Source: Streptomyces sp. BA2
GTDB taxonomy: Bacteria > Actinomycetota > Actinomycetes > Streptomycetales > Streptomycetaceae
Direction of reading: 5' to 3'
Assembly: GCF_009769735.1 (NCBI RefSeq)
Contig: NZ_WSRO01000002.1
Span: 682,001 to 746,000, forward strand
Length of the DNA: 64,000 nt
Below, piece after piece: positions 8,778-15,840 of the stretch (position 1 is its first letter; every line of letters starts with the position of its first letter). The notes under the pieces are model-generated. The model searched no databases, was not told where the DNA came from, and was given only the letters and a program-made list of their open reading frames with translations. Made by a program: the position numbers and the translations under genes.

Positions 8778-9187
8778 GCGAAGTGCTCCATCCTCGGGTT
8801 CCACGCCGGCCGCGGCCCGGTGACTGTTTCCAGCGCCGTCCGTAGTGCCGCCGTATCGGTATGGAGGCGGCCCTCCGTGGGCGATGTCAGCCAGTACGGT
8901 CCGGGCGGCATGACCCGGCTCTCGGGCGGCAGCGTCACGTGGGTGGTGGCGCTCAGCGCCGTGGACTGGGCGACGTTCCAGCCTTCCGTAGTGCCGGGCC
9001 GGACGAAGAAGTACACGGCAGGAGCGGCCCTGTTGGGGTCCACGACGACCGCCCCGGGTTCCGCTATCCGGTCGAGGGCCTGCAAGCCGAAGGACCGGAC
9101 GACTTTGACGGCGTCCCAGTCGACGCCGGCGGCCACGATCCGGGTACCTGCCGGTCCTGGCACGTAGGGGGCATTTCCGCTGGCCAT
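8774..9187 (-). CDS. hypothetical protein, Streptomyces regulator-associated family
   Basis: 137 residues: RIVAAGVDWDAVKV, an internal YFFVRPGT segment and YWLTSPTEGRLHTDTAALRTAL. This resembles a small family often found near XRE/TPR regulators in Streptomyces, with weak similarity in layout to prim-pol N-terminal regions; I do not assign a function. Coupled to the 54-residue gene at 8613 by a 4-bp overlap. Confidence 0.6.
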   Translation of the reverse strand: MASGNAPYVPGPAGTRIVAAGVDWDAVKVVRSFGLQALDRIAEPGAVVVDPNRAAPAVYFFVRPGTTEGWNVAQSTALSATTHVTLPPESRVMPPGPYWLTSPTEGRLHTDTAALRTALETVTGPRPAWNPRMEHFA

Positions 9188-9258
9188 GCGCAGAAGCTAG
9201 TGGCGGTGCGTCCGCGCTACCCGAACTGGCGGTTCGGGGTGCCTGGCAGTTCGGGTTG

Positions 9259-10470
9259 TCAGAGCAGGCCGAGCCGTTGGGCGAGCCCGACGGCCTGGCC
9301 GCGGTAGGTGGGGCGTACCCGCCGTAGCAGTCCTTCGATCATGTCGGCGGCGAGGGGGCTGCGGGCGAGGTCTTCGGGTGCGAGTTCTTCGAGGCCGAGG
9401 AGGTGGACGAGGACCGCGGCGTCTTCGCGGCGCAGGTCGTACAGGCGGGTGACCTCGAGGCCGAACGTGAACTGGCGTTCACGGGACGGCATCCGGCTTA
9501 CGTCGATCTTGTCGGCGACGTGGAGGCCTTCGGAGGCCTCCCCTGCCAGCATCTCGATGCTCACGGCGTGCAGACGGACGTTGGTCGGGCCGAACACGGT
9601 GTGGTGGGCGTTGCCCTCGCCGCACCGCTTGGCGAGCGGGAGGGCACGCTTCTCCAGCCGGGCGCGGGCATCCCACCAGCGTCTTGTGCGGGCCTCGGCC
9701 ACCACGGCGACCAGCTCGAGGGCGCCGGCGACCGCGTCCTTCTCTTGTCCGGCCGGGGCGTGTTGGAGGTCTTCGACGGCGAGGACGGCGACTTCCCGGG
9801 CATGTTCGACGGCTCCGGCGTCGTTGTGGGAGAGCAGGACGTGGCCGAGGTTCCATTGGGCGGCTGCGATGCGGATGGGGTCGTCGGCGTCCTCAGCGGC
9901 CCGCATGGCTCGGTCGGCGACCATGAGGGACAGGTCGAGGCGTCCGGTGCGGCGGCAGTAGGAGCGCAGCAGCCCGTACAGGTCGGCGGCGCATCGCGAC
10001 ACTTCGCGGCGGGCGTGCAAGTCGCTGCCGGATCGGTGGACTTTGCCTGCATGCTCTACGTCGGCGATGAGGGCGGGCAGTAGTTCCTCGGCTTCGGTGA
10101 AGCGGGTCTGGGAGGTCTGCCAGATCCTCCAGGCGTTCTCGATGCGGTCGCGCAGGTCGCCGGGTGTGGCTGCGGGTTCGCTGCGTGGGGTGCTGCATCC
10201 CATGAGGGCGTGGGCGACGCTGGGTGCGGCGGTGATGGCCGGGACGGCTTCGGGTACGGGGTCGTCGCTGAGTAGCGCGGCGATGGTGACGCCGAGTTCG
10301 GCGGCGAGTCGGCCGAGCAGATCGGGTGAGGGGCTCTTCCTTCCGTTTTCGATGAGGGAGAGGTAGCGCTCGGTGATGCCGCATAGTCCGGCGATGGCGA
10401 CTTGGCTGCGTCCGGTTTGTTCGCGGTGGTAGCGGATGCGGGCGCCGACCGGGAGGCGTGGTGTGCTCAT
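9259..10470 (-). CDS. XRE-family regulator with C-terminal TPR-like region
   Basis: 403 residues. The N-terminal HTH (residues about 10-65) includes GARIRYHREQTGRSQVAIAG and ERYLSLIENGRKSPSPDLLG. The remaining 330 residues are helical with TPR-like periodicity (DPIRIAAAQWNLGHVLLSHN). This architecture matches Streptomyces pleiotropic regulators that sense a ligand or protein partner through the helical domain. ATG at 10470 has GGGGAGGTGG upstream. It is divergent from the HAD gene at 10593, with a 122-bp shared promoter region. Confidence 0.83.
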   Translation of the reverse strand: MSTPRLPVGARIRYHREQTGRSQVAIAGLCGITERYLSLIENGRKSPSPDLLGRLAAELGVTIAALLSDDPVPEAVPAITAAPSVAHALMGCSTPRSEPAATPGDLRDRIENAWRIWQTSQTRFTEAEELLPALIADVEHAGKVHRSGSDLHARREVSRCAADLYGLLRSYCRRTGRLDLSLMVADRAMRAAEDADDPIRIAAAQWNLGHVLLSHNDAGAVEHAREVAVLAVEDLQHAPAGQEKDAVAGALELVAVVAEARTRRWWDARARLEKRALPLAKRCGEGNAHHTVFGPTNVRLHAVSIEMLAGEASEGLHVADKIDVSRMPSRERQFTFGLEVTRLYDLRREDAAVLVHLLGLEELAPEDLARSPLAADMIEGLLRRVRPTYRGQAVGLAQRLGLL

Positions 10471-10592
10471 GCCCGCCACCTCCCCGTTTGTGTCGGCTGG
10501 TTGGGTCAGCGTATGGCGGAGTGTTCCCGTGTGGGACGGTGATTCCACGTATGGGTGACGGGTTGTTACGGCTGGGCGAGAGAGGGTGCGTT

Positions 10593-11270
10593 ATGGCGCG
10601 GCTGGTGTTGTGGGACATCGACCACACTCTGATCTCGACGCGCGGTGTGGGCCGCGAGCTGTCGGCGTCCGCGTTCGAGCAGACGCTCGGTCAGCCGATG
10701 AGAGAGCAGGCGAAGATCGATGGGATTACGGAGCCGGTCATCTTCCGGGAGACGGCGAAGCTGCACGGATTGACGACGGCCCGCGGTGACTTCGAGCGGT
10801 TCGCCGCGGCCCTGGCGGAGGAGCATTTGCGTCGGGCCGGGGAGTTGCGGGAGCGCGGCCATGCCCTCCCTGGCGCTGCGTCCGCCCTCGATGCGCTCGA
10901 CGCAGCGGGGGTTCGGCAGGCCGTGGTGTCGGGGAACGTCCGCCCCGTCTCGGAGGTCAAGCTGGGGGTGTTCGGCCTGGATACGCACATCGACTGGGAG
11001 GCAGGCGCCTACGGGGAGGACGACGATCTTCGTCCGGCGCTTGTCCGGCTGGCGCTCGAGCGCGCTGCGGTCCCGGCTGGCGAGGCGGTGCTAATCGGGG
11101 ATACCCCGGCGGATGTGGAGGGCGGGCATGAGAACGGGGTGCGGGTCATCGCTGTCGCGTCCGGCAAGAGCGACGAGGCGGCACTGCGGGAGGCTGGCGC
11201 TGAGGTGGTGCTGTCGGATCTGCGGGACACGGAGCTGCTGGTGAAGCTGGTCCGCGGGGATGACGCGTAG
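10593..11270 (+). CDS. HAD-superfamily hydrolase
   Basis: 225 residues with the HAD motifs: DIDHTL (motif I, nucleophile Asp and acid/base Asp) at the N terminus, VSGN (motif II) in the middle, and IGDTPADVEGG (motif IV). The cap insertion after motif I is alpha-helical, as in phosphoglycolate-phosphatase-like enzymes. Predicted cytosolic phosphatase of unknown substrate. ATG at 10593 is preceded by GAGAGAGG. Confidence 0.87.
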   Translation: MARLVLWDIDHTLISTRGVGRELSASAFEQTLGQPMREQAKIDGITEPVIFRETAKLHGLTTARGDFERFAAALAEEHLRRAGELRERGHALPGAASALDALDAAGVRQAVVSGNVRPVSEVKLGVFGLDTHIDWEAGAYGEDDDLRPALVRLALERAAVPAGEAVLIGDTPADVEGGHENGVRVIAVASGKSDEAALREAGAEVVLSDLRDTELLVKLVRGDDA

Positions 11271-11338
11271 CCGTGATCGTCATATGCCGATGTCGCCGCA
11301 TCCTGGGTCTTGTCGTACCGGCCGCCTAGACTTGCCGC

Positions 11339-11533
11339 ATGATCCCCACTCCGCCGTCGTCTGGTTCCGCGCGGTCTGCGGCCGTGGTGAACGACGAGAT
11401 CCGGGAGCTGATGCGACGCCCGGAAGTGCGGCTGTCGGGCGAGGACCGGGCCCGGTACGAGGTGCTGGTCGCCGAGTGGACGGCTGTGGCGCAGGCGGAG
11501 TCGCTGCGGGACGGGATCGTCGAGGCGGCGTGA
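11339..11533 (+). CDS. small hypothetical protein, probably leaderless
   Basis: 64 residues, mostly acidic/arginine-rich helix (EIRELMRRPEVRLSGEDRAR). No Shine-Dalgarno sequence, but TAGACT at 11327-11332 ends 6 bases before the ATG, the geometry of a leaderless transcript. It is followed immediately by a strong terminator hairpin. Confidence 0.6.
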   Translation: MIPTPPSSGSARSAAVVNDEIRELMRRPEVRLSGEDRARYEVLVAEWTAVAQAESLRDGIVEAA

Positions 11534-11547
11534 CGTAGGCTCACGCG

Positions 11548-11584
11548 ACGGTGCCCCGCCTGCTTACCTCAGGCGGGGCACCGT
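11548..11584. terminator. bidirectional terminator hairpin
   Basis: A 15-bp perfect inverted repeat (ACGGTGCCCCGCCTG and its complement) around a 7-base loop, between the stop of the rightward gene at 11533 and the stop of the leftward gene at 11602. It can serve both convergent transcripts. Confidence 0.85.
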
Positions 11585-11601
11585 TCGTTGAGCGTCGCCG
11601 G

Positions 11602-11790
11602 TCAGCACTCCTTGGTCAGGTCGGCGTCGGAGAAGGCTACAGGGAGCCCCTCCGCATCCTCGTCGAGTAGCACGGGGCAATCTGCGAGGTAGCCGTGGCC
11701 AGGCTTCACCACGGTACCGAGCATCCCTGCGAGGCCCTCCACGTGAGGTGCGACCCGCACGCGCTCACCTTCGCTGAATCCGGTTGCCAT
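11602..11790 (-). CDS. small hypothetical protein
   Basis: 62 residues starting MATGFSEGERVRVAPHVEG. The VRVAPHVEGLAGMLGTVVKPG segment resembles small SH3-like/KOW barrels. AAGGAGA lies 7 bases before the ATG at 11790. Last gene of a three-gene leftward cluster (12385 to 11602). Confidence 0.65.
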   Translation of the reverse strand: MATGFSEGERVRVAPHVEGLAGMLGTVVKPGHGYLADCPVLLDEDAEGLPVAFSDADLTKEC

Positions 11791-11792
11791 GG

Positions 11793-12092
11793 TCACTTCT
11801 CCTTATGGGGTCGACTTTCATGGTTGCGCACGCTGACTTCGGCGCCTACGTAGGAGCATCCCTCGACGGAGCAGCGGATCCAGCCTCCTCCGGTAACGGC
11901 CGCTTCGGTGACGGACTTGTCGGGACCGTAGCCGTGAGCGGCGAGGAGCTTGGGGACGGTGCCGCCGTACTCGGCTGCAACCAGGGCCGCCTCGGCGATC
12001 TTGTCGTGGCCTCGGGCGAAGAAGCTGCCGATGCCGGTCTCGGTGCCGCAGCCGCACCAGCAGGTGCCGGTAGGGAGAAGTCGCTCGCTCAC
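11793..12092 (-). CDS. small zinc-finger-like protein
   Basis: 99 residues with two Cys clusters: CWCGCGTETGIGSFFARGHD near the N terminus and a C-terminal CSVEGCSYVGAEVSVRNHES that looks like a C2HC finger. The first cluster is a short zinc motif often seen in phage HNH-type and mobile-element proteins; a related version occurs inside the intein at 27715-28920. Start is GTG, overlapping the previous stop as GTGA. Confidence 0.65.
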   Translation of the reverse strand: MSERLLPTGTCWCGCGTETGIGSFFARGHDKIAEAALVAAEYGGTVPKLLAAHGYGPDKSVTEAAVTGGGWIRCSVEGCSYVGAEVSVRNHESRPHKEK

Positions 12093-12385
12093 TTCCCCTC
12101 CAGCAAGGCGCCGATGGCGGCAACGACGTCAGAGACAGCCTGGTTGTACGCCTCGTCCTCCGGGGTGCCGGTGCTGTCTTCCAAATACTCGCCGCGCGCG
12201 GCTTCGATCGCCTCGGCGAGGATGTCGGGGCGGCAGGAGGAGAGCAGGTCGTTGGCCAGGTGCTCGGCGAGGTGCTGGCGCATCTGCGCGAGCTGCAAGG
12301 CGGGCCATTCGGCCGTCTTGTTGAAGGCGGCCAGGGAGTCGTAGATGCGGCCTTGGAGCTTGATCTCGCTCTCGGTTTTCGTCAT
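12089..12385 (-). CDS. small helical hypothetical protein
   Basis: 98 residues, no Cys, predicted helical, starting MTKTESEIKLQGRIYDSL. First gene of the leftward cluster; its stop overlaps the GTG of the next gene. The upstream region 12386-12509 contains AATCTAGATT, an AT-rich palindrome. Confidence 0.62.
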   Translation of the reverse strand: MTKTESEIKLQGRIYDSLAAFNKTAEWPALQLAQMRQHLAEHLANDLLSSCRPDILAEAIEAARGEYLEDSTGTPEDEAYNQAVSDVVAAIGALLEGK

Positions 12386-12509
12386 GTAACCAAGGTAGCC
12401 AATCTAGATTGGCAATCAAGATGAACTAGGAAAGATACGCACGGCGCAACAGGCGGACCAGGAGCGCAGGTGGCGTGGGGAAGCTGTGGAGGCGGCGTAA
12501 TATCTCGCC

Positions 12510-12713
12510 GTGGCTATCGAACTCCCTGACGACCTGATCACGCTGGAACGTTCCGCCTGGGAGGAGATCCAGGCCGGGACGCTATCCGTGGACACCGCCC
12601 TCGCGGTGCAGGAGCGGATCCGGGAGTTCGCCGCAGAGTCCGGGGAGTCGAGGCTCGCCGTCGAGACCGAGCTGAAGAAGCACGTGCGGCACCCGGAGCC
12701 GGAAGTGGCCTAG
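12510..12713 (+). CDS. small hypothetical protein, probably leaderless
   Basis: 67 residues, MAIELPDDLITLERSAWEE. A family resembling this is common in Streptomyces phages and integrative elements (recalled). TAATAT at 12498-12503 ends 6 bases before the GTG, suggesting a leaderless mRNA. Its stop overlaps the stop of the convergent gene at 12710. Confidence 0.65.
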   Translation: MAIELPDDLITLERSAWEEIQAGTLSVDTALAVQERIREFAAESGESRLAVETELKKHVRHPEPEVA

Positions 12714-12973
12714 CGGAGACGGATCCCCCGCGCGAAGCTCTGCACCGTCTCGCGCATCGCTGCTTCGAGGCCCTGCTCGTCGATGACGATCAGGCGCCCC
12801 TCCGGGCAGCACGGCGAGGCCTTCACCTGATAGAGGCCGCCGACGTCACGCGCCTCGACCACCGCCTTTACGGAGTCGACCAGGTCGGGCGGGCAGAGGA
12901 TCGTGCGGCGGGCATCGCCGAGCACCTGGTCGTAGAAGCGGATGTCGGTGAGCAGCTTCTCGACGTCCGTCAC
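12710..12973 (-). CDS. small hypothetical protein
   Basis: 87 residues; contains ASPCCPEGRLIVIDEQGLE. GTG at 12973 was chosen because it overlaps the stop of the upstream DUF6221-like gene as GTGA. Function unknown; probably cotranscribed with that gene. Confidence 0.6.
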   Translation of the reverse strand: MTDVEKLLTDIRFYDQVLGDARRTILCPPDLVDSVKAVVEARDVGGLYQVKASPCCPEGRLIVIDEQGLEAAMRETVQSFARGIRLR

Positions 12974-13395
12974 GGCCGCCACTCCTCGCGGTAGCCGGGC
13001 CGGTCCGCGTATACGGAGGCGAGGGCGGCGAGGATGGGCGAGTCGTCGGATTGCGGATCCCAGCCCCCCATCGTGCGGCGGCGCTCTGCCGCGTAGCGCT
13101 TGTGCTGTTCGACGATCTGCCGTTTGGCGTCGATCTCGCGCAGCACCCGCGCCGGATCATGGGTGGCGATGTGTCGGGCCACGCCTTCATCGTCCGATGC
13201 CGCCGGGTCGACGTGCGAGATGACTCCGTCGTCCATCGCGTCCTCGATGTACCAGCGCTGGCCCTTGTCCCGTGCGCCGTAGGGGGATGGCTCGGTGTGC
13301 CACGACGCGGCTTCGTCGCACCACGTTGCGCCGCGCGCGATCCGTTCGTCCTCGTCGAGCTGGTTGCCGAGCCACTGCGCGAGATCTTCAGTCAC
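12970..13395 (-). CDS. DUF6221-like family protein
   Basis: 141 residues. The layout fits the DUF6221-type small proteins of Streptomyces and its phages: N-terminal LAQWLGNQLDEDERIARG, a central HIATHDPARVLREIDAKRQI, and the terminal YADRPGYREEWRP. Function unknown. GGAGG precedes the GTG at 13395. Two more distant members may be at 47848 and 57827. Confidence 0.75.
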   Translation of the reverse strand: MTEDLAQWLGNQLDEDERIARGATWCDEAASWHTEPSPYGARDKGQRWYIEDAMDDGVISHVDPAASDDEGVARHIATHDPARVLREIDAKRQIVEQHKRYAAERRRTMGGWDPQSDDSPILAALASVYADRPGYREEWRP

Positions 13396-13413
13396 AGGCC
13401 CTCCAATGCCGAG

Positions 13414-13444
13414 CGCCCCGCCCCTGCATCACGGGGGCGGGGCG
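13414..13444. terminator. GC-rich hairpin in a divergent gap
   Basis: An 11-bp perfect inverted repeat (CGCCCCGCCCC) with a 9-base loop, 19 bases upstream of the leftward GTG at 13395. It looks like a rho-independent stem but lies between divergent genes, so it may shield one promoter from readthrough or act in the leader of the DUF6221-like gene. Confidence 0.5.
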
Positions 13445-13547
13445 GCAGCGCTGCAGCCACAGCGCGGATAGATACGGACAGAGTAGCGGCGGCCACTGAC
13501 AACACGGCCGGGTCGCGTGAGCCGCCGACACCCGTAGACTCGAACGC

Positions 13548-13895
13548 ATGTCCGATCTGCCGCTGTCTGAACGCCTCGAAAAGCACCGCACCCTCGTGGC
13601 CTGGCTCGAATGGCAGCTCAACCAGGAGCGCCTCAAGGTCCGCGAGCTGGAGGTGCAGGTCGAGCAGGATCGGAAACGCCGCGAACGGGCCCGTATCGAG
13701 ATGAGCTGGAAGATCCAGCCCAAGCGGGCCGAGGACGGGCACCCGATCCTCCACCGCGGCGGCTGCACCCTCTACAAGACGCAGATGGGCTACCTCGACC
13801 GCACTGAGGCGATCATCGCGCTCACCGATGACGAGCTGAAGACGGAGTGCTGCGAGATCTGTAAGCCTGAGACCGGCCTCGACCTGCCCAGCTAG
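13548..13895 (+). CDS. DUF6233-like family protein
   Basis: 115 residues: an N-terminal coiled coil (LEWQLNQERLKVRELEVQVE), then RIEMSWKIQPKRAEDGHPIL, a GGCTLYKT turn and a terminal CCEICKPETGL. This order fits the DUF6233 family, widespread in Streptomyces and of unknown role. TAGACT at 13535-13540 lies 7 bases before the ATG, so it is likely leaderless. Confidence 0.75.
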   Translation: MSDLPLSERLEKHRTLVAWLEWQLNQERLKVRELEVQVEQDRKRRERARIEMSWKIQPKRAEDGHPILHRGGCTLYKTQMGYLDRTEAIIALTDDELKTECCEICKPETGLDLPS

Positions 13896-13960
13896 ACGAC
13901 GAGCCGACAGTCGGAGCAGCCCGCCGCGCGCCCACCAGCCGTCGGCCGGACGATGTGACC

Positions 13961-14821
13961 GTGGAGTATCCCGTCGCTGTCGCCCTCGCCGAACGCGCCG
14001 ACGTGCTGCCCGTCGGTCCGGGCTGGTGGTACGAACCCAAGTTCGACGGCGACAGGACCGTCCTGTGGTGGCGCGACACAGTGCGCATCCAGACCCGGTC
14101 CGGGCGGGACGCCACCGAACAGTGGCTCGACATCGCCAGCGCGGGCATGGACCTGCCGCCCGACACGGTGCTCGACGGAGAAGCCGTCATCTGGCGGGAC
14201 GGAAGGATGGACTTCGGTGCGGTCCGCTCCCGCGCCTCTGCCCGCGGTCGACGCCTCACCGACCTCATGCACCGCTACCCCGCCAGCTTCGCGGCGTTCG
14301 ACTGCCTCATGCACGCAGGCGTCGACCTTCGCAGACGGCCCTACGTGGAGCGGCGGGCCGCGCTCCTCGACGTCCTCGCCGGGCAGCCGCCGCCCATCCA
14401 GCCCGTGCCCGCCACCGACGACCCGGATGTGGCGCGGGCCTGGATCGAGCAGCTCGCCGGCCAAGGCATCGAAGGGGTCGTCGCCAAGCAGGCCAGCGCG
14501 ACGTACCGAGCGGGGCGAACCCCGGCGTGGCGGAAGCTGCGGCATTCGGAAACGGTTGATGCGCAGGTCATCGGCTACACCGGGAACGTCGCGAGACCGT
14601 CGAAGGTGGTCGTGGAGCTGCCGGACGGGCGGCGCATGCTGTCGCGGGCTCTCACGGCTGCACTCAGCCGTGACGTGGCCCGGCACCTCGCCGACACGGA
14701 AACCGGCGGACGGGCACGCACCAGGGACGGGGAGGCGTACACGACCACCTCGGGGCCGGTCGTCGAAGTTGCCGCCGGGACCACCAGGCACGCCACCGTC
14801 ACCGTCACCAGGGTCCGCTGA
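13961..14821 (+). CDS. short ATP-dependent DNA ligase
   Basis: 286 residues. Nucleotidyltransferase motifs are clear: motif I EPKFDGDR with the adenylated Lys at about residue 27, a LDGEAVIW segment, motif IV EGVVAK and motif V WRKLRH, followed by a small OB-like domain. It seals nicks in duplex DNA using ATP. It is far shorter than replicative ligases and similar in size to actinobacterial accessory or phage ligases. GTG at 13961 is preferred: GACGAT ends 6 bases upstream, the leaderless geometry shared by neighbouring genes; GTG at 13955 is in frame. Confidence 0.87.
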   Translation: MEYPVAVALAERADVLPVGPGWWYEPKFDGDRTVLWWRDTVRIQTRSGRDATEQWLDIASAGMDLPPDTVLDGEAVIWRDGRMDFGAVRSRASARGRRLTDLMHRYPASFAAFDCLMHAGVDLRRRPYVERRAALLDVLAGQPPPIQPVPATDDPDVARAWIEQLAGQGIEGVVAKQASATYRAGRTPAWRKLRHSETVDAQVIGYTGNVARPSKVVVELPDGRRMLSRALTAALSRDVARHLADTETGGRARTRDGEAYTTTSGPVVEVAAGTTRHATVTVTRVR

Positions 14822-14850
14822 TTGTCAGTGCCGCCAGCGATGATGACGGC

Positions 14851-15036
14851 ATGGCGATCACGATGAAGAACTACGGGCTCACCTGGACCGACCCTGACGG
14901 TGCGGCGCGGGCGACAGTCTGCAGCTACGACAAGGCCAGCGCCGAAGACCGGCGGGCGAAGCTCGAAGCCGGCGGGTGCACGAACGTCCGTGTCGAGGAG
15001 ACCAAGCCGGGGCAGCTGCTCCAGCCGCAGGGGTGA
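14851..15036 (+). CDS. small hypothetical protein
   Basis: 61 residues beginning MAITMKNYGLTWTDPDG; looks like a compact alpha/beta fold. GATGAT at 14839-14844 ends 6 bases before the ATG (leaderless geometry). It follows the ligase by 29 bases. Confidence 0.6.
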   Translation: MAITMKNYGLTWTDPDGAARATVCSYDKASAEDRRAKLEAGGCTNVRVEETKPGQLLQPQG

Positions 15037-15092
15037 AGAGCGTGCGCCCGCCGCATCTAGTATTCGCGGCGAAAAGGGGCGATCCTACCCTT

Positions 15093-15413
15093 ATGGCGAT
15101 ACCAGTAGATATCAACGGTGAACACTTTCCTACTAAAGCCGCAGCAACGCAGAGGTGCCAGGACGTCCTCCGCAGCTACCCAGGCCAGACCGGGTCGGGG
15201 CCGGGCCAGCCTGAGGCCGTAACTGATGAAGCCCACGTCGCGTTCCTGACAGCGCTCATTGCGCGACACCCTGACGTAGACGAGAAGGCTGACGGCGGGA
15301 TCGCTGGCTTCAAGGTGCAGGTGAACCCGGAAGGAACAGGGAATACGCGCTGCTTCTACGTGCTTCGCACGGACGGCAGCGAGGCCGACTTCTCGTTCAG
15401 AAGCTGCCTGTAG
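15093..15413 (+). CDS. DCL / DUF3223-domain protein
   Basis: 106 residues. FPTKAAATQRCQDVLRSYP at the N terminus, then FLTALIARHPDVDEK and the C-terminal CFYVLRTDGSEADFSFRSCL are hallmarks of the DCL/DUF3223 domain, first described in plant DEFECTIVE CHLOROPLASTS AND LEAVES proteins and also found in many bacteria and mobile elements. Its role in bacteria is unclear. AAAAGGGG lies 12 bases before the ATG at 15093. A terminator follows. Confidence 0.78.
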   Translation: MAIPVDINGEHFPTKAAATQRCQDVLRSYPGQTGSGPGQPEAVTDEAHVAFLTALIARHPDVDEKADGGIAGFKVQVNPEGTGNTRCFYVLRTDGSEADFSFRSCL

Positions 15414-15431
15414 CGAGGCCGATCAGCGCGA

Positions 15432-15462
15432 GCGCCCGCCCTCGGTACATGAGGGCGGGCGC
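15432..15462 (+). terminator. terminator of the DCL-domain gene
   Basis: A 12-bp perfect inverted repeat (GCGCCCGCCCTC) with a 7-base loop, 18 bases after the stop at 15413. It likely ends the rightward cluster that includes the ligase. Confidence 0.78.
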
Positions 15463-15540
15463 GCGCATCTCCGGGGGCCTCTGCCCCGCCGATAGGGCGG
15501 GAGGGATGCGGTTGCCCGAGCCCGGCTGATCCCGGCAGAC

Positions 15541-15623
15541 GGTGCGGTGGCGGAGTCGAACCGCTATCTCCCGAGTGCCCTGCGAGCGGGTCTCCAGGTG
15601 CTCTGACGTTGAGCTAGCCGCAT
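15541..15623 (-). tRNA. tRNA-like sequence with aberrant anticodon arm (possible pseudo-tRNA)
   Basis: On the minus strand, 83 nt. D arm GCTC-AACGTCA-GAGC and T arm GCGG-TTCGACT-CCGC are intact, and TGCGG pairs with CCGCA in the acceptor stem, but acceptor positions 1 and 7 and the fifth T-stem pair are mismatched. The expected 5-bp anticodon stem with a 7-nt loop is absent: only CCTG/CAGG pairs, around 12 nt, and the variable region is 13 nt. It may be a degenerate class II tRNA, a phage-borne tRNA variant, or an att-site relic; the integrase gene lies 220 bases away. Confidence 0.45.
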
Positions 15624-15643
15624 CATCAGTTTGGCACGCACTA

Positions 15644-15673
15644 CTGACAGGCGGTACGGGATTCACCTACCGT
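15644..15673 (+). promoter_or_regulatory. candidate promoter of the structured RNA
   Basis: CTGACA at 15644-15649, an 18-bp spacer and TACCGT at 15668-15673. A start site about 7 bases downstream would fall at 15680, the first base of the P1 helix of the structured RNA, which supports the assignment. Confidence 0.5.
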
Positions 15674-15679
15674 AGCAAA

Positions 15680-15738
15680 GCGGCCACCTGAGTTCGCAGC
15701 CACCTTCGGGTGGAGTCCTTCGGGACCTCGGTGGCCGC
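15680..15738 (+). ncRNA. three-way-junction structured RNA (leader or small RNA)
   Basis: P1: GCGGCCACC (15680-15688) pairs with GGTGGCCGC (15730-15738) and, past a bulged U, GAG (15690-15692) pairs with CTC (15727-15729). Inside lie P2, CCACC/GGTGG (15700-15713), and P3, GTCC/GGAC (15715-15726), each closed by a C(UUCG)G tetraloop, which is characteristic of functional RNA in this orientation. A promoter ends just upstream; a seven-codon ORF and a terminator follow. I do not recognise the family. Confidence 0.6.
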
Positions 15739-15760
15739 ACCTACTTCTCAGGGAGGCGCC

Positions 15761-15784
15761 GTGAGCGACACGTGGTGGGGCTAG
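15761..15784 (+). CDS. seven-codon ORF (leader peptide candidate)
   Basis: GTG-AGC-GAC-ACG-TGG-TGG-GGC-TAG encodes MSDTWWG. GGGAGG sits 4 bases before the start, a strong ribosome site for so short an ORF. It lies between the three-way-junction RNA and a terminator, the arrangement of a translation-coupled attenuator, and has two adjacent Trp codons. Whether it is translated is unknown; no gene follows on this strand before the terminator. Confidence 0.4.
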   Translation: MSDTWWG

Positions 15785-15798
15785 GCCCCGGACAGCAG

Positions 15799-15833
15799 AA
15801 CGCCCCCGCAGCCAGCGCTGGTGCGGGGGCGTT
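15799..15833. terminator. terminator shared by the structured RNA and the integrase gene
   Basis: A 12-bp perfect inverted repeat (AACGCCCCCGCA and complement) with an 11-base loop, extended by GCAG/CTGC after a bulge. It ends the rightward RNA and sits directly beyond the integrase stop at 15841 for leftward transcription. Confidence 0.8.
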
Positions 15834-15840
15834 GCTGCGC

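Noticed and set aside
11602..12385. A toxin-antitoxin pair in the three-gene cluster.
   Set aside because: Sizes fit loosely, but none of the proteins shows a toxin fold or an antitoxin DNA-binding domain; one is a zinc-finger-like protein.
15541..15623. A normal functional tRNA gene.
   Set aside because: The anticodon arm cannot be folded with a 7-nt loop, so no anticodon is assigned.
7491..15840. A duplicated attachment core marking the left end of the prophage.
   Set aside because: No repeat of the tRNA-like segment or integrase-side sequence was found by eye; the other end is outside the window.
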